NCBI GenBank assembly: GCA_964517495.1
Contig: CAZFER010000032.1
Span: 5,451 to 69,450, forward strand
DNA from: CAZFER01 sp964517495
Lineage (GTDB): Bacteria; Hinthialibacterota; Hinthialibacteria; Hinthialibacterales; Hinthialibacteraceae
Length of the DNA: 64,000 nt
Direction: 5' to 3'
Part shown: positions 52,143 to 60,550 of the stretch, piece after piece
Position numbering within the stretch: position 1 is the stretch's first letter
Layout of the letters: each line of letters starts with the position of its first letter
Made by a program: the position numbers and the translations under genes
The notes under the pieces: generated by a model
Databases searched by the model: none
Told to the model about the DNA's origin: nothing
What the model saw: the letters and a program-made list of their open reading frames with translations, nothing else

Positions 52143-53549
52143 TCAATAGATCGACCAATCAGGCACATCCACTTCCACATCGCCCACGACATATCGTCCA
52201 AAGCCTAACGTACCGCCGCTCCATAATATTTCAAAGGCTCCCTCAGGGAAACTATCAGGCACGTACATATTGACTTCGGTTAAATACGTATTATGCCAGG
52301 GATCTCCATCGTTACCAGGAGAACCGATTTCATCGGCTTCTACGGTATCAATTTGATAACCGCTGACAAAATCACCTTCTATAAAATCCCCATTGGGATC
52401 GGCGCTGTGGGAATGGAGCGCCAGCCAAGCTGTTGGGAGAGGCTGATCACCCCAATCTTCTTTATTACTTTGCCAACGAGGCATCGTACAGACCGCGATG
52501 TAAGGCACTCCAGGATAGGCCGCTACATCGCATTTTGTCCAACCTTGATAAAGTGTCGTTACACGGCCTGGTTCTTCGAAGTTACCGTCATCAATGGCGG
52601 GATCGCGGGAGGGCGCCCATAATTCCGGGATATCATTCTGGAATTCTTCGTCTGATCCAACAGGACGTAACCAACGGCGAAGGGGCGTAAATCCTTTTCC
52701 ACTATCGCGACCTGGAAAAGCGGTGTTGAAGACCCACTCTTCTCCCAATTCATCGTTTACAATCGGAACACTTGCACCGCCACCGCTGTTAAATTCATCT
52801 TCCCATTCCCATGTTTGGCCACCATCGGAAGAGGATAGATACCAGGTACCACCTTGTTCGATCCAGAATTTTGAATCGATTGTCATTTTTTTATTGTCAC
52901 CCGAACCGATTACGTTCATATCCCAAATTCGCCACGCACGATAATGTTGGCTCGGAGTTTCTTCTTCCGGACGGTTCCAGACTTTTTCGGGATTGACGAA
53001 TTGATCACCATCAAGTGAATAACGGATGATGTTATGGACATTTCCCACATATAAGTACCCATCACCATCGACGGAGCAAACAGGATAAATATCTGTCAAG
53101 GACCAGCCGCGGTCGGTATCCGGACCATCGGGATGTTGACCGGTGGCTTTTTGGATATAATACTCGGAATTAGGCCAAGGTTCCAAACCAACGTGAAGCG
53201 CGATTCCCATAGGTGAACCATCATTCGCGTTGATCCACCAAATGGCGCGGTCAGGAAATTGTTCTGCCATCTCCGCATCGTGATTGGGGTCAGTTTCATC
53301 AATTCCATTTTCAACCACATACAACAGCAATCGATTCTCATCATAACGCACCAGGGAACTGATCATGTCAAAATCGGAATCCCCGAGTGAAAAATCGTTT
53401 GTACCCACCTCAGCCACCATGAAGGGAAATCCAGGAACACCATTTTTGGTGAGATGTTCCCATGCCGGCCGGATTTCAGTATCCTGAGCCAGGGCTGGGG
53501 CAATGAGTAATGCTAGTCCAAATAACACATTAACCATTCGTTTTACCAT
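52143..53549 (-). CDS. Secreted beta-rich protein, possible beta-propeller
   Basis: 468 aa. Signal peptide ~1-21 (APALAQ). The remainder is rich in Trp, Gly, Asp and short strands such as ENRLLLYVVENG, IWWINANDGSP, DGYLYVGNVHNIIRYSLDG and TWYLSSSDGGQTWEWED; the last is close to a sialidase Asp-box (SxDxGxxW). This suggests a beta-propeller. It ends with a ~40-residue NMYVPDSFPEGAFEILWSGG tail. No enzyme motif seen. Single gene with its own terminator. Confidence 0.6.
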   Translation of the reverse strand: MVKRMVNVLFGLALLIAPALAQDTEIRPAWEHLTKNGVPGFPFMVAEVGTNDFSLGDSDFDMISSLVRYDENRLLLYVVENGIDETDPNHDAEMAEQFPDRAIWWINANDGSPMGIALHVGLEPWPNSEYYIQKATGQHPDGPDTDRGWSLTDIYPVCSVDGDGYLYVGNVHNIIRYSLDGDQFVNPEKVWNRPEEETPSQHYRAWRIWDMNVIGSGDNKKMTIDSKFWIEQGGTWYLSSSDGGQTWEWEDEFNSGGGASVPIVNDELGEEWVFNTAFPGRDSGKGFTPLRRWLRPVGSDEEFQNDIPELWAPSRDPAIDDGNFEEPGRVTTLYQGWTKCDVAAYPGVPYIAVCTMPRWQSNKEDWGDQPLPTAWLALHSHSADPNGDFIEGDFVSGYQIDTVEADEIGSPGNDGDPWHNTYLTEVNMYVPDSFPEGAFEILWSGGTLGFGRYVVGDVEVDVPDWSIY

Positions 53550-53696
53550 ATAATTCTCTCCTTTCGTTGATTCGCATGGTTTTTAGAAAAAAATAGCGAT
53601 AACTAATTTATACACTCTATTCATATTAAATCAACAGTTTTCCAGCAAATTGAAAGTATTTAGGAATGATGTTTATTTCGTGTACTAATCATTCCG

Positions 53697-55253
53697 TTAT
53701 TGATATTCTGGATTATACTTCCCACGTTGGTGAAAACCGCGCAGATAAGCGCGCATGGGACCGAAACGAGGGTAACTTTCGAATACATCACCCGTACCGA
53801 TTACCCTTGGATCATTTTGTTTTTTGAGCTTATCCATTAACTTATCTTTCAACTTATTTTTCACCTTGGAATAAGTGGGGTTATCGGCCAGGTTGGTTAA
53901 ACACGCTGGATCATCTTTGATGTTAAAGAGTTCTTCTTTTGGGCGTTTGGCGCAGGCCATTTGGAAATAAGGTTTAATATCTTCATCGGCTTTATGTTCC
54001 AGCAGATAGTCCATTGTCGGGCAGCCATCAATGTCATGATAATAATCCGGCGTTCCGGCGGGCCAGCGATCCGGTTTGCAGTTCCAAATGTAGAGATAGT
54101 CTTGAGTACGAATGGCACGGGCGGGATAGCCTAAATTGTCAAAGCGCGAATGCGAATGGCGTTCACGGCCAAAGTAAACGGTATCCCGCGCTGAATTGAC
54201 AAGCCCGTTCTTCTTGGAAAGCAAGACATCCTTGAAACTTTTACCGCTCATGGAATCGGGAATCTCCACACCCGCAACTTCCAAAAAGGTGGGAGCGTAG
54301 TCAATAGAACTGATCAGGTCATCCACTTGCCGGCCTGCCTTGATTTTACCCGGCCAACGAACGGCCATCGGCATATGCACACCGTATTCATACAAATTGG
54401 CTTTGGCGCGAGGGAAAGGCATGCCATTGTCGCTGGTGACCACCACCAACGTGTTATCCAATTCTCCGATGGATTCCAAATAATCCAGCATTTCACCCAA
54501 ATGACGATCGAACCATTCCACTTCCACATAGTAATCGAGGATATCGCTGCGGATTTCTTCGACATCAGGCAAAAAGCCGGGGACGTTGACTTTTTTGATG
54601 GATTTGCCTGCTTCCACTCCTGAGCCTTTTTCATAACGGCGGTGAGGTTCAGAAGCACCATACCAAAAACAAAAAGGTTGATCCTTGGGTCGTTCTTCCA
54701 TGAAATCCTTAAAATTTACGGCGTAATCCAGATTGCGAATTCCATTGGCAGGGACAGAATCCAATCGACGGCTGTTGAATCCAGGTCCTGCGGGATTACG
54801 CTCCCAACCTGAATCGTTCCAATTTCCTGGCCCCCACGGTTTCCCCGTATAACCAACGAAATATCCACCTTGTTCCAATAGATCGGGAAAGACCTTTAGT
54901 TTTTTGGGGAAATAGCTGCTGTGGGTTCCCGCTTCTTCGTTTTGCCAGATATTGCGGCCGGTTAAAATTGAGGCACGGTTGGGAGCGCATTGGGGAGCGG
55001 CAGCAACAACATGGTTGAATAAGCAGCCTTCGCGTGCCACCCGGTCAAACGCTGGTGTCTGTATGACTGGATCACCATACGCTCCCGCATGCGGCCAGGA
55101 CCAATCATCAGCAATGGCGAACAGAATATTGGGGCGCTTTGCGTCTTCCTCACCTGCATGGAGTTTTTGCTTGGATAAAAAAGTTCCTGCCATCAACCCA
55201 GCGGCTCCGCTAGCCCCGGTTTGCAAGAATCGGCGTCTGTTTAGTTTTGACAT
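53697..55253 (-). CDS. Tat-exported sulfatase (FGly type)
   Basis: 518 aa from ATG 55253, with GGAGGTGAT upstream; the frame opens at GTG 55262. Twin-arginine signal KLNRRRFLQTG. ILFAIADDWSWPHAG holds the first metal Asp pair; CAPNRASILTGR is the Cys-type C-x-P-x-R site converted to formylglycine; VVVTSDNGMPF gives the second metal site. C-terminal FNIKDDPACLTNLADNP is typical of the family. Removes sulfate esters from polysaccharides or other substrates in the periplasm. No formylglycine-generating enzyme gene in the window. Confidence 0.92.
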   Translation of the reverse strand: MSKLNRRRFLQTGASGAAGLMAGTFLSKQKLHAGEEDAKRPNILFAIADDWSWPHAGAYGDPVIQTPAFDRVAREGCLFNHVVAAAPQCAPNRASILTGRNIWQNEEAGTHSSYFPKKLKVFPDLLEQGGYFVGYTGKPWGPGNWNDSGWERNPAGPGFNSRRLDSVPANGIRNLDYAVNFKDFMEERPKDQPFCFWYGASEPHRRYEKGSGVEAGKSIKKVNVPGFLPDVEEIRSDILDYYVEVEWFDRHLGEMLDYLESIGELDNTLVVVTSDNGMPFPRAKANLYEYGVHMPMAVRWPGKIKAGRQVDDLISSIDYAPTFLEVAGVEIPDSMSGKSFKDVLLSKKNGLVNSARDTVYFGRERHSHSRFDNLGYPARAIRTQDYLYIWNCKPDRWPAGTPDYYHDIDGCPTMDYLLEHKADEDIKPYFQMACAKRPKEELFNIKDDPACLTNLADNPTYSKVKNKLKDKLMDKLKKQNDPRVIGTGDVFESYPRFGPMRAYLRGFHQRGKYNPEYQ

Positions 55254-55346
55254 GGCTATCACCTCCGCGTTATTTCAACAAAAAGAATATCGCTCTTTTT
55301 TTGATTAGAGACAAGCTAGCAATTGGCTATAGAGAGGATTTCAGTA

Positions 55347-55481
55347 TCAAATTGTTAATGGCTCTATTCGCTCATGTCCAGCCAATCGGCGGCCACGAAT
55401 GATGGGCTTGCCGCCGAATATCTCTGGATTAATAGTAATTCGCTCAAGCAATTTTGATTCTTCCATAATCCCAGCCTTCAT
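55347..55481 (-). pseudogene. DUF433 (VapB45-like) antitoxin fragment
   Basis: A 44-codon frame on the minus strand: after a short lead, LLERITINPEIFGGKPIIRG is the characteristic start of DUF433 antitoxins. After RRLA the homology ends and the frame stops within 10 codons, whereas intact members have ~75-100 residues. No toxin gene is adjacent. A truncated remnant. Confidence 0.55.
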
Positions 55482-55562
55482 TTTTATATGATTGTACCAT
55501 TATAAGCTTATCTATTTTCACATCCAAATCAAATGTACCGTATCACGGTCAGTGAGAGTTGT

Positions 55563-57668
55563 TTATTTTATTGTGTTCTTCTCGGCATTTGAATAATTAT
55601 GGATCGACCTCATCTTCCATGCTCTGAGTGAACGGACAACAGTGTCACCTCCTTTTGAAGAGAGGGTGAATCGAGGATGGTCTTGATAATGGGTATGAGC
55701 AACGGCAGCCGCTTGGCGGTCGTTTGCAAACACCTCTATGAGGTTCTTGTCCACAAATAAGCGTAATGTCAAATCTTCATTTTCACTGAGAACAAAGGGG
55801 ATTTCATTTTTTCCAATCGTAATTGATTTGCGCTTTGCTCCAGCGGCAATTTCGAGGCCATTGCGCCCATTTTTGTCAGTGAGTAATTGTATGCTGAATT
55901 GCTCAGGAACCGGTGATGCGACATGCACGGCGAACTCTAATGCGTCTCCCTTGATTTCATGAAATGCAACGTTTTCACCACTGGCAATCACTAAATTGTT
56001 ACGCTCAAACGTATCGTAACGAAGCGAGGTGAGTTCTTGCAGAGGTTTCATTTTCAGTTGACCATCATGGGTGAGCTCCAATTCTCTCGGTAGCGATTGC
56101 ACACCAGTGGGGTGAAGGCCTTCATGCGTCAGCCATGCCCACATTACCCGCCTTCCATCTTTTGTAAGCAGTGACTCTGGTGCGAAGAAGTTGTTATTAT
56201 TCCAACTCATCAATTTGTGCGATGCCGGCAGATATTGATCTCCCTTGAAATCACCCAGGTAATATCGGCATCCTAAATCATGGCTTATGCATAATAACAT
56301 CCATGCGCCGCCAATCTTGAACATGTTTGCGCATGAAACATCTTCTTCTGGTTTAACACCGAGCGTATCCCAATTGGTATCATCGTGAAACAGATTCCCA
56401 ACGAAATCCCACTCTTTCAGGTCATCGGACTTCATCAACAGGGGAGGCCGTCCACCTGAAATCGCGTAATAGGTTCCATCTCGCAACCAGCAATCCGGAT
56501 CCCAATATCGAATGTCCGCTTCGCCGCCATCGGCGGTATAGGCTGTGACCAGCTGAGGCTCGCTCCATTTTTCAAGTGAATCGTTTTGACCATACACAAT
56601 CCAGTTTTTGCCTGATCCTACCCCGTGATAAATTGCTGCCGGTTTACCTTCTTTCGTGAAAAAGCCTGTTCCGCTGAACATTCCATGTCCCGTCATCGGA
56701 GGAGAAAGCGTCGTGGGATGCCATTTCCACCAAACCAGGTCTTGACTTGAAAGATGCGCGAAATTATAACCATATTTGTTACGGTAAATATAGTGTAAAT
56801 GATAGACGCCTTTATAGTAAAACGCGGCGTTTGGATCACCGGGTACTGCCCGTCCTGGACCTGGATGAACCAGGTGATAGGTTAACCAATGATCAGGAAT
56901 TTCATCCGGCATGGCTGGCGTTTCCGGTTCGTAAGCTTCCATATTCACCAGGCTCGCATGAGACCATTCTGCCCAGTCCATGGTCTCCTCATTTTGCGTG
57001 GCTACTACGATACTCGTCCTTTTAAGACTCAAGCGGCCATCGATCAGCTTCGCGCCGCCAGCCATTCTGGTGTGCGTAAATCGTTCAGCGCGATCCTTGA
57101 TTTTTTCTCCTTCAAAATCCCACCAACACCAGGGCTTGATGGGTGACGGCTGATTCGGATGAAATGATTGTATTTCATCGGCGGAAAGCGCTCTTGCGTA
57201 AATACGCGCGTCATCTATTGCGCCTTCGATATATCCATTGCCACCCACGAGATGCCTTAATCCAAAAACGATTGCCTGGTTTTTGCCACTTAGCAAGTCG
57301 ATATTTTGAGCGTGGTAAGACGTTAGCGGTTTCCCATTTCGAAAGAGCGTAATGAGATTGTCCTTATATACGATTGCAACTTGGATCAGTTCGTTATTAC
57401 TCGCTGCTTCTCTGGGATAATCTTGTTCCTGGCTCGTACGTTTAAAATAGTTGCTCCCTGCCATCCATTTGCCTTTTTTTAACTCACCAAAGACGATTGC
57501 GTCAAACTGATCCCCCCGTTGAAGCGTCAACACGCTTCCTCCAGCCCCTTCCAGATCATTCAAAGAAACCCATGCAACCAATGTTTTGTCTGTCTCCGCA
57601 GCCGTGCAATCGAAAACCCATACACCATTCACGACAAAAAATATTACAAACCACGTCATTATATTCAT
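55563..57668 (-). CDS. Secreted LamG-GH32-like glycosidase (fructan-type)
   Basis: 701 aa from ATG 57668 (AAGGAATAAGG upstream; frame opens at 57704). Signal peptide ~1-23. Residues ~28-180 are a LamG/concanavalin module (YIEGAIDDARIYARALSADE). The GH32 five-blade domain follows: GDPNAAFYYKGVYHLHY (the Asp of the family's NDPN motif is the nucleophile), FSGTGFF, YWDPDCW (RDP-like stabiliser) and EEDVSCANMFKIGG (EC-like acid/base region, altered). The C-terminal beta-sandwich ends DKNLIEVFANDRQAA, typical of GH32. Likely acts on fructans or related sugars. 49 bp before the ThuA gene's region on the same strand. Confidence 0.82.
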   Translation of the reverse strand: MNIMTWFVIFFVVNGVWVFDCTAAETDKTLVAWVSLNDLEGAGGSVLTLQRGDQFDAIVFGELKKGKWMAGSNYFKRTSQEQDYPREAASNNELIQVAIVYKDNLITLFRNGKPLTSYHAQNIDLLSGKNQAIVFGLRHLVGGNGYIEGAIDDARIYARALSADEIQSFHPNQPSPIKPWCWWDFEGEKIKDRAERFTHTRMAGGAKLIDGRLSLKRTSIVVATQNEETMDWAEWSHASLVNMEAYEPETPAMPDEIPDHWLTYHLVHPGPGRAVPGDPNAAFYYKGVYHLHYIYRNKYGYNFAHLSSQDLVWWKWHPTTLSPPMTGHGMFSGTGFFTKEGKPAAIYHGVGSGKNWIVYGQNDSLEKWSEPQLVTAYTADGGEADIRYWDPDCWLRDGTYYAISGGRPPLLMKSDDLKEWDFVGNLFHDDTNWDTLGVKPEEDVSCANMFKIGGAWMLLCISHDLGCRYYLGDFKGDQYLPASHKLMSWNNNNFFAPESLLTKDGRRVMWAWLTHEGLHPTGVQSLPRELELTHDGQLKMKPLQELTSLRYDTFERNNLVIASGENVAFHEIKGDALEFAVHVASPVPEQFSIQLLTDKNGRNGLEIAAGAKRKSITIGKNEIPFVLSENEDLTLRLFVDKNLIEVFANDRQAAAVAHTHYQDHPRFTLSSKGGDTVVRSLRAWKMRSIHNYSNAEKNTIK

Positions 57669-57717
57669 TGCCTTATTCCTTTCCGATAAACATGAAATAA
57701 GCAATATAGAATCACCA

Positions 57718-58488
57718 TCACGGCTTCCACGTCAGGCAGTTATGCAAAATCTGTTGGTAATCCTTATTTTTTACATCCTCAACCGTGTGGCCGGGTTGGA
57801 AGTAGAAAATCCACCCCTTATCCGCCGATTTATACCAGCCGTAACGATCTTCCATATACACGTTCCCTGTTTCCGGATGTTCAAACCGGTAACCGAACAG
57901 AACTGTTTTTTCCCGGCCATCAGCAAATTGATGATGGATGAATACTTCTGAATTGGAAAACACAATGGCAGGTAATTTTTGTACCGGGCTGGGTTGATCA
58001 GACGAGCGATAATCGACTGATTCTTTATAATTCACCTTGTGGGAGGTTATATAATGATCAGGCTGTAAGTTGACTAAATGGTAATCGATGTCGTGGATCC
58101 ATACATAACGATATTTCGCATCCTGGTTACGATCGAGATGTATGCCTAAAAAAGGCAGCCATCCGGGTGTCTGTTTTTTCTTGGACGAAATACCATGATG
58201 AAGCACAATCAAACGGGCACCATCTTTGGTTCGTTTCATGACAGCTTGAGCCGGTTGGGCATCAAAACCGCCATGAATAAACATCAAAATAGCGCCATAG
58301 GGAGATAAATCCGCTGGCAATGCGTCCTGTTCGACTTTTTTTACGGCGTGCCCATTCTCTTCAAAATATTCAGCCAAAACATCCATTTGAGGCCATTCAT
58401 CCGAGAGGATCAGGATGTTTTCCCCGTTAGCGCCTGCAATCAAACAGCACACCATCATAAACGCTATTGCAACTTGTTTTATCATCAT
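57718..58488 (-). CDS. ThuA-like secreted protein
   Basis: 256 aa from ATG 58488 (the frame begins at ATG 58509; AAAGGAAAAAAG lies before 58488). Signal peptide ~1-22. ILILSDEWPQMDVLAEYFEE, GAILMFIHGGFDAQ, LIVLHHGISS and the HPETGNVYMEDRYGWYK region match the ThuA-like, class I glutamine amidotransferase-like fold. No catalytic Cys of true amidotransferases is seen. Often found beside sugar oxidoreductases; its reaction is unclear. Same strand and unit as the GH32-like gene downstream. Confidence 0.8.
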   Translation of the reverse strand: MMIKQVAIAFMMVCCLIAGANGENILILSDEWPQMDVLAEYFEENGHAVKKVEQDALPADLSPYGAILMFIHGGFDAQPAQAVMKRTKDGARLIVLHHGISSKKKQTPGWLPFLGIHLDRNQDAKYRYVWIHDIDYHLVNLQPDHYITSHKVNYKESVDYRSSDQPSPVQKLPAIVFSNSEVFIHHQFADGREKTVLFGYRFEHPETGNVYMEDRYGWYKSADKGWIFYFQPGHTVEDVKNKDYQQILHNCLTWKP

Positions 58489-58565
58489 CAACTTTTTTCC
58501 TTTCCTCATAGCATGATGAAGTCATGCTATCATAAATCGCTATTTAAAGACAATTCCCTTCAACA

Positions 58566-58606
58566 AAAAAACCGCATGGTTCAAGAAGAGTGAGCATGCG
58601 GTTTTT
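58566..58606 (-). terminator. Intrinsic terminator of the encapsulin operon
   Basis: AAAAACCGCATG (within 58566-58578) and CATGCGGTTTTT (58595-58606) form a perfect 12-bp stem. On the minus strand it ends in a U-run, 25 bp after the encapsulin stop. Confidence 0.85.
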
Positions 58607-58631
58607 AAGAGTTTATTTTTAAGCGTAATGC

Positions 58632-59441
58632 TTATTTCGTGGTATATACCACAGCCGCGGCGGATTCAATGACACGGAAGGTGAACGATTCAGTGAAATA
58701 AAGTTCCACCTTATCACGGTTGTGGCTGGTATAGCCGATTGACAAATCCTGCCCGACCGTCATTTCAAAATCACCACCACGGGTTGATAATAACAACCCT
58801 CCATCAATCATCGGGCTCCAAAGGAGGCTTCCCCCCAATAGATCGCGTATCACGCGATGGATGGGATAACCGGGTTTGGAATCCTGTTGGTATAACGATT
58901 CATACAACTTTTGGTTTAATATCAGGCTGTAGGGACCTTCAATGCCTGAAAGTTTTATCGCCTGAACACCTTCCATAATCAACTGAGGGAATTGATTAAC
59001 CGCTTCTGGCAGTTTGATCGGTTTATGGGATGACGCTTTGCTAATCCCTTCGATTCCACCATCTTTAAAACCTTTAAAAATCGCTTTGTCTTCAAATTGA
59101 GCGATGGTTTTGGCTGCATCTTCCAGGGAAGATAAATCCGCATCGTCTACCCCACGGGAAATGGAATCGATTTCCATTTGATTTAAATGAAATGGCACCC
59201 GCAGTTCAATCAGCGGTTGCACTAACCGTTTTCCCCAATGAACACCATCGGAGGGTTCTTTTTTGGGAATATCAAGCCGGCCAGTGTTTATCGCGGCAAA
59301 ATCCCACCCATGTGGACCATTAAAACCAACCAGTGTTCTGGCAAGTAAAAACGCTTTTAAGGTTTGCTTCGCTGTTGAATTAATCTCCTCCCAGGCTTGA
59401 TCAGTTATGGGCGCCTGAGAACGTTTTAACAAATCAACCAT
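58632..59441 (-). CDS. Encapsulin shell protein
   Basis: 269 aa, the usual encapsulin length, HK97-capsid fold. The N-terminal helix LLKRSQAPITDQAWEEIN and following ARTLVGFNGPHGWDFAAINTG are diagnostic, as are ELRVPFHLNQMEIDSISRG (E-loop) and the C-terminal MTVGQDLSIGYTSHNRDKVE. Sixty or more copies build a hollow shell that takes up cargo through a C-terminal peptide. The cargo gene lies 22 bp upstream. This arrangement excludes a phage capsid. Confidence 0.95.
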   Translation of the reverse strand: MVDLLKRSQAPITDQAWEEINSTAKQTLKAFLLARTLVGFNGPHGWDFAAINTGRLDIPKKEPSDGVHWGKRLVQPLIELRVPFHLNQMEIDSISRGVDDADLSSLEDAAKTIAQFEDKAIFKGFKDGGIEGISKASSHKPIKLPEAVNQFPQLIMEGVQAIKLSGIEGPYSLILNQKLYESLYQQDSKPGYPIHRVIRDLLGGSLLWSPMIDGGLLLSTRGGDFEMTVGQDLSIGYTSHNRDKVELYFTESFTFRVIESAAAVVYTTK

Positions 59442-59463
59442 TGATGTTGCTCCTTTCCTTTAC

Positions 59464-59823
59464 TTATAACTTCCCGATTCCAAGATCCTGATCCGAACCG
59501 CTTTCACCTTCACTCTCTGAACCCCCTTCAGCACCTTCCTCCAGTTCAGTAATTGGTCCACTGGTGAAAAGGTATGTGCGCAGTTCTTCATCAAATTTAG
59601 GCATTTTTCGGCGCAGCCATTCCAAGGTCATGGCGGCATGCTCGATTTCCTCATCCCGATTGTGAGCTAATATACTCTTCAATGATTCATCATCTGAAAC
59701 ATCCACCCGTTGATTATACCAATCAACCGCTTCCAATTCCTCCACTAAACTGGTCAGCGCACGATGGATATCCCGTGTCTCCTGCGACATTTCATTCGCA
59801 GGTTCATGGTATTCTATGGTCAT
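59464..59823 (-). CDS. Encapsulated ferritin-like protein (EncFtn) with cargo-loading peptide
   Basis: 119 aa. Two helices with iron ligands of the EncFtn type: LEAVDWYNQR (E31, D34, W35, Y36) and HNRDEEIEHAAMTLEWL (E61, H62). The fold is a half-ferritin that forms an annular decamer with a ferroxidase site between subunits. An acidic, Gly/Ser-rich linker (~95-112) leads to the C-terminal DLGIGKL, close to the known encapsulin targeting peptide. It oxidises iron and delivers it into the shell. GGAGGAG precedes the ATG. Confidence 0.94.
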   Translation of the reverse strand: MTIEYHEPANEMSQETRDIHRALTSLVEELEAVDWYNQRVDVSDDESLKSILAHNRDEEIEHAAMTLEWLRRKMPKFDEELRTYLFTSGPITELEEGAEGGSESEGESGSDQDLGIGKL

Positions 59824-59838
59824 GGATTACTCCTCCTT

Positions 59839-59852
59839 TGATAAAATGATCA
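59839..59852 (-). promoter_or_regulatory. Possible Fur/PerR operator before EncFtn
   Basis: TGATAAAATGATCA lies directly upstream of the EncFtn ribosome site and has TGAT/ATCA arms like Fur-family boxes. A PerR/Fur gene adjoins it. The match to the 7-1-7 box is incomplete. Confidence 0.35.
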
Positions 59853-59955
59853 TTCCCCCCATTCATATAAAAATTAAGTTAACATCCAGTCATGAGTTTT
59901 CGAAGCCCTTGTATCCAATCCAGAATGAATTCTTTATATGAGATCACAAAGCACC

Positions 59956-60432
59956 CTATGATTCCTTTTTCATCCTTTTTAGACATGTTTGGCATATACC
60001 GGTCACTTCCACCAATTTATTATGGATGCTTCCCCAGGTTTTTGCCGCTTCTGGAGGTTCCAATTGATCGAAGCCGGGCCAATAAAAGTCTTCCACTGTA
60101 TTGCACAATTTACACACAAGATGGTGATGGAGGCTCGTATTGGGATCATAGCGGCTGCGGTCATCCAGATGATGGATGCGGTTAATAATCCCATGTTTTT
60201 CAAAAAACGCCAATGTGCGATAAACCGTATCCAATGAAATCGTTGGTAATTTAGTGATCACTCGCCGATACACATCTTCGGCGGATGGATGATTTTTGGT
60301 GTGTAATATCTCACGGTAGATTTCCAAACGCTGGTGGGTTACTTTAAGACCCAGTTCTTTACAATGAGAAATGAAATTCTGGACTTTTTCCTCAATTTCT
60401 TTAGGGTGAAGATTTTTCACAAATGATTTCAC
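59956..60432 (-). CDS. Fur-family regulator, PerR-like
   Basis: 158 aa. Winged helix ~15-95 with LKVTHQRLEIYREIL and TVYRTLAFFEKHGII. Structural zinc site from two CxxC pairs (CKLC, CQTC). The regulatory metal site seems to have the PerR set: His in NHPSAEDVY, Asp in RYDPNTSLHHHLVC with its two His, and Asp in VEDFYW. This would make it an iron- or manganese-dependent peroxide sensor. Same strand and 132 bp upstream of EncFtn, so it likely controls the encapsulin locus and perhaps itself. Confidence 0.88.
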   Translation of the reverse strand: MKSFVKNLHPKEIEEKVQNFISHCKELGLKVTHQRLEIYREILHTKNHPSAEDVYRRVITKLPTISLDTVYRTLAFFEKHGIINRIHHLDDRSRYDPNTSLHHHLVCKLCNTVEDFYWPGFDQLEPPEAAKTWGSIHNKLVEVTGICQTCLKRMKKES

Positions 60433-60550
60433 ACCACTTTCGCTTTAATGTATTTCTTTATATAAACAAATGTATCACTTTATCATTTTATATATCAAAT
60501 ATATTAAGTAAATCCCTTGGAATTGAGGATATCTTTTAGGAGGCAACAGC

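Noticed and set aside
58632..59441. Phage major capsid protein (HK97 fold) indicating a prophage
   Set aside because: Length, N-terminal motif and the adjacent EncFtn cargo identify an encapsulin; no other phage genes are near.
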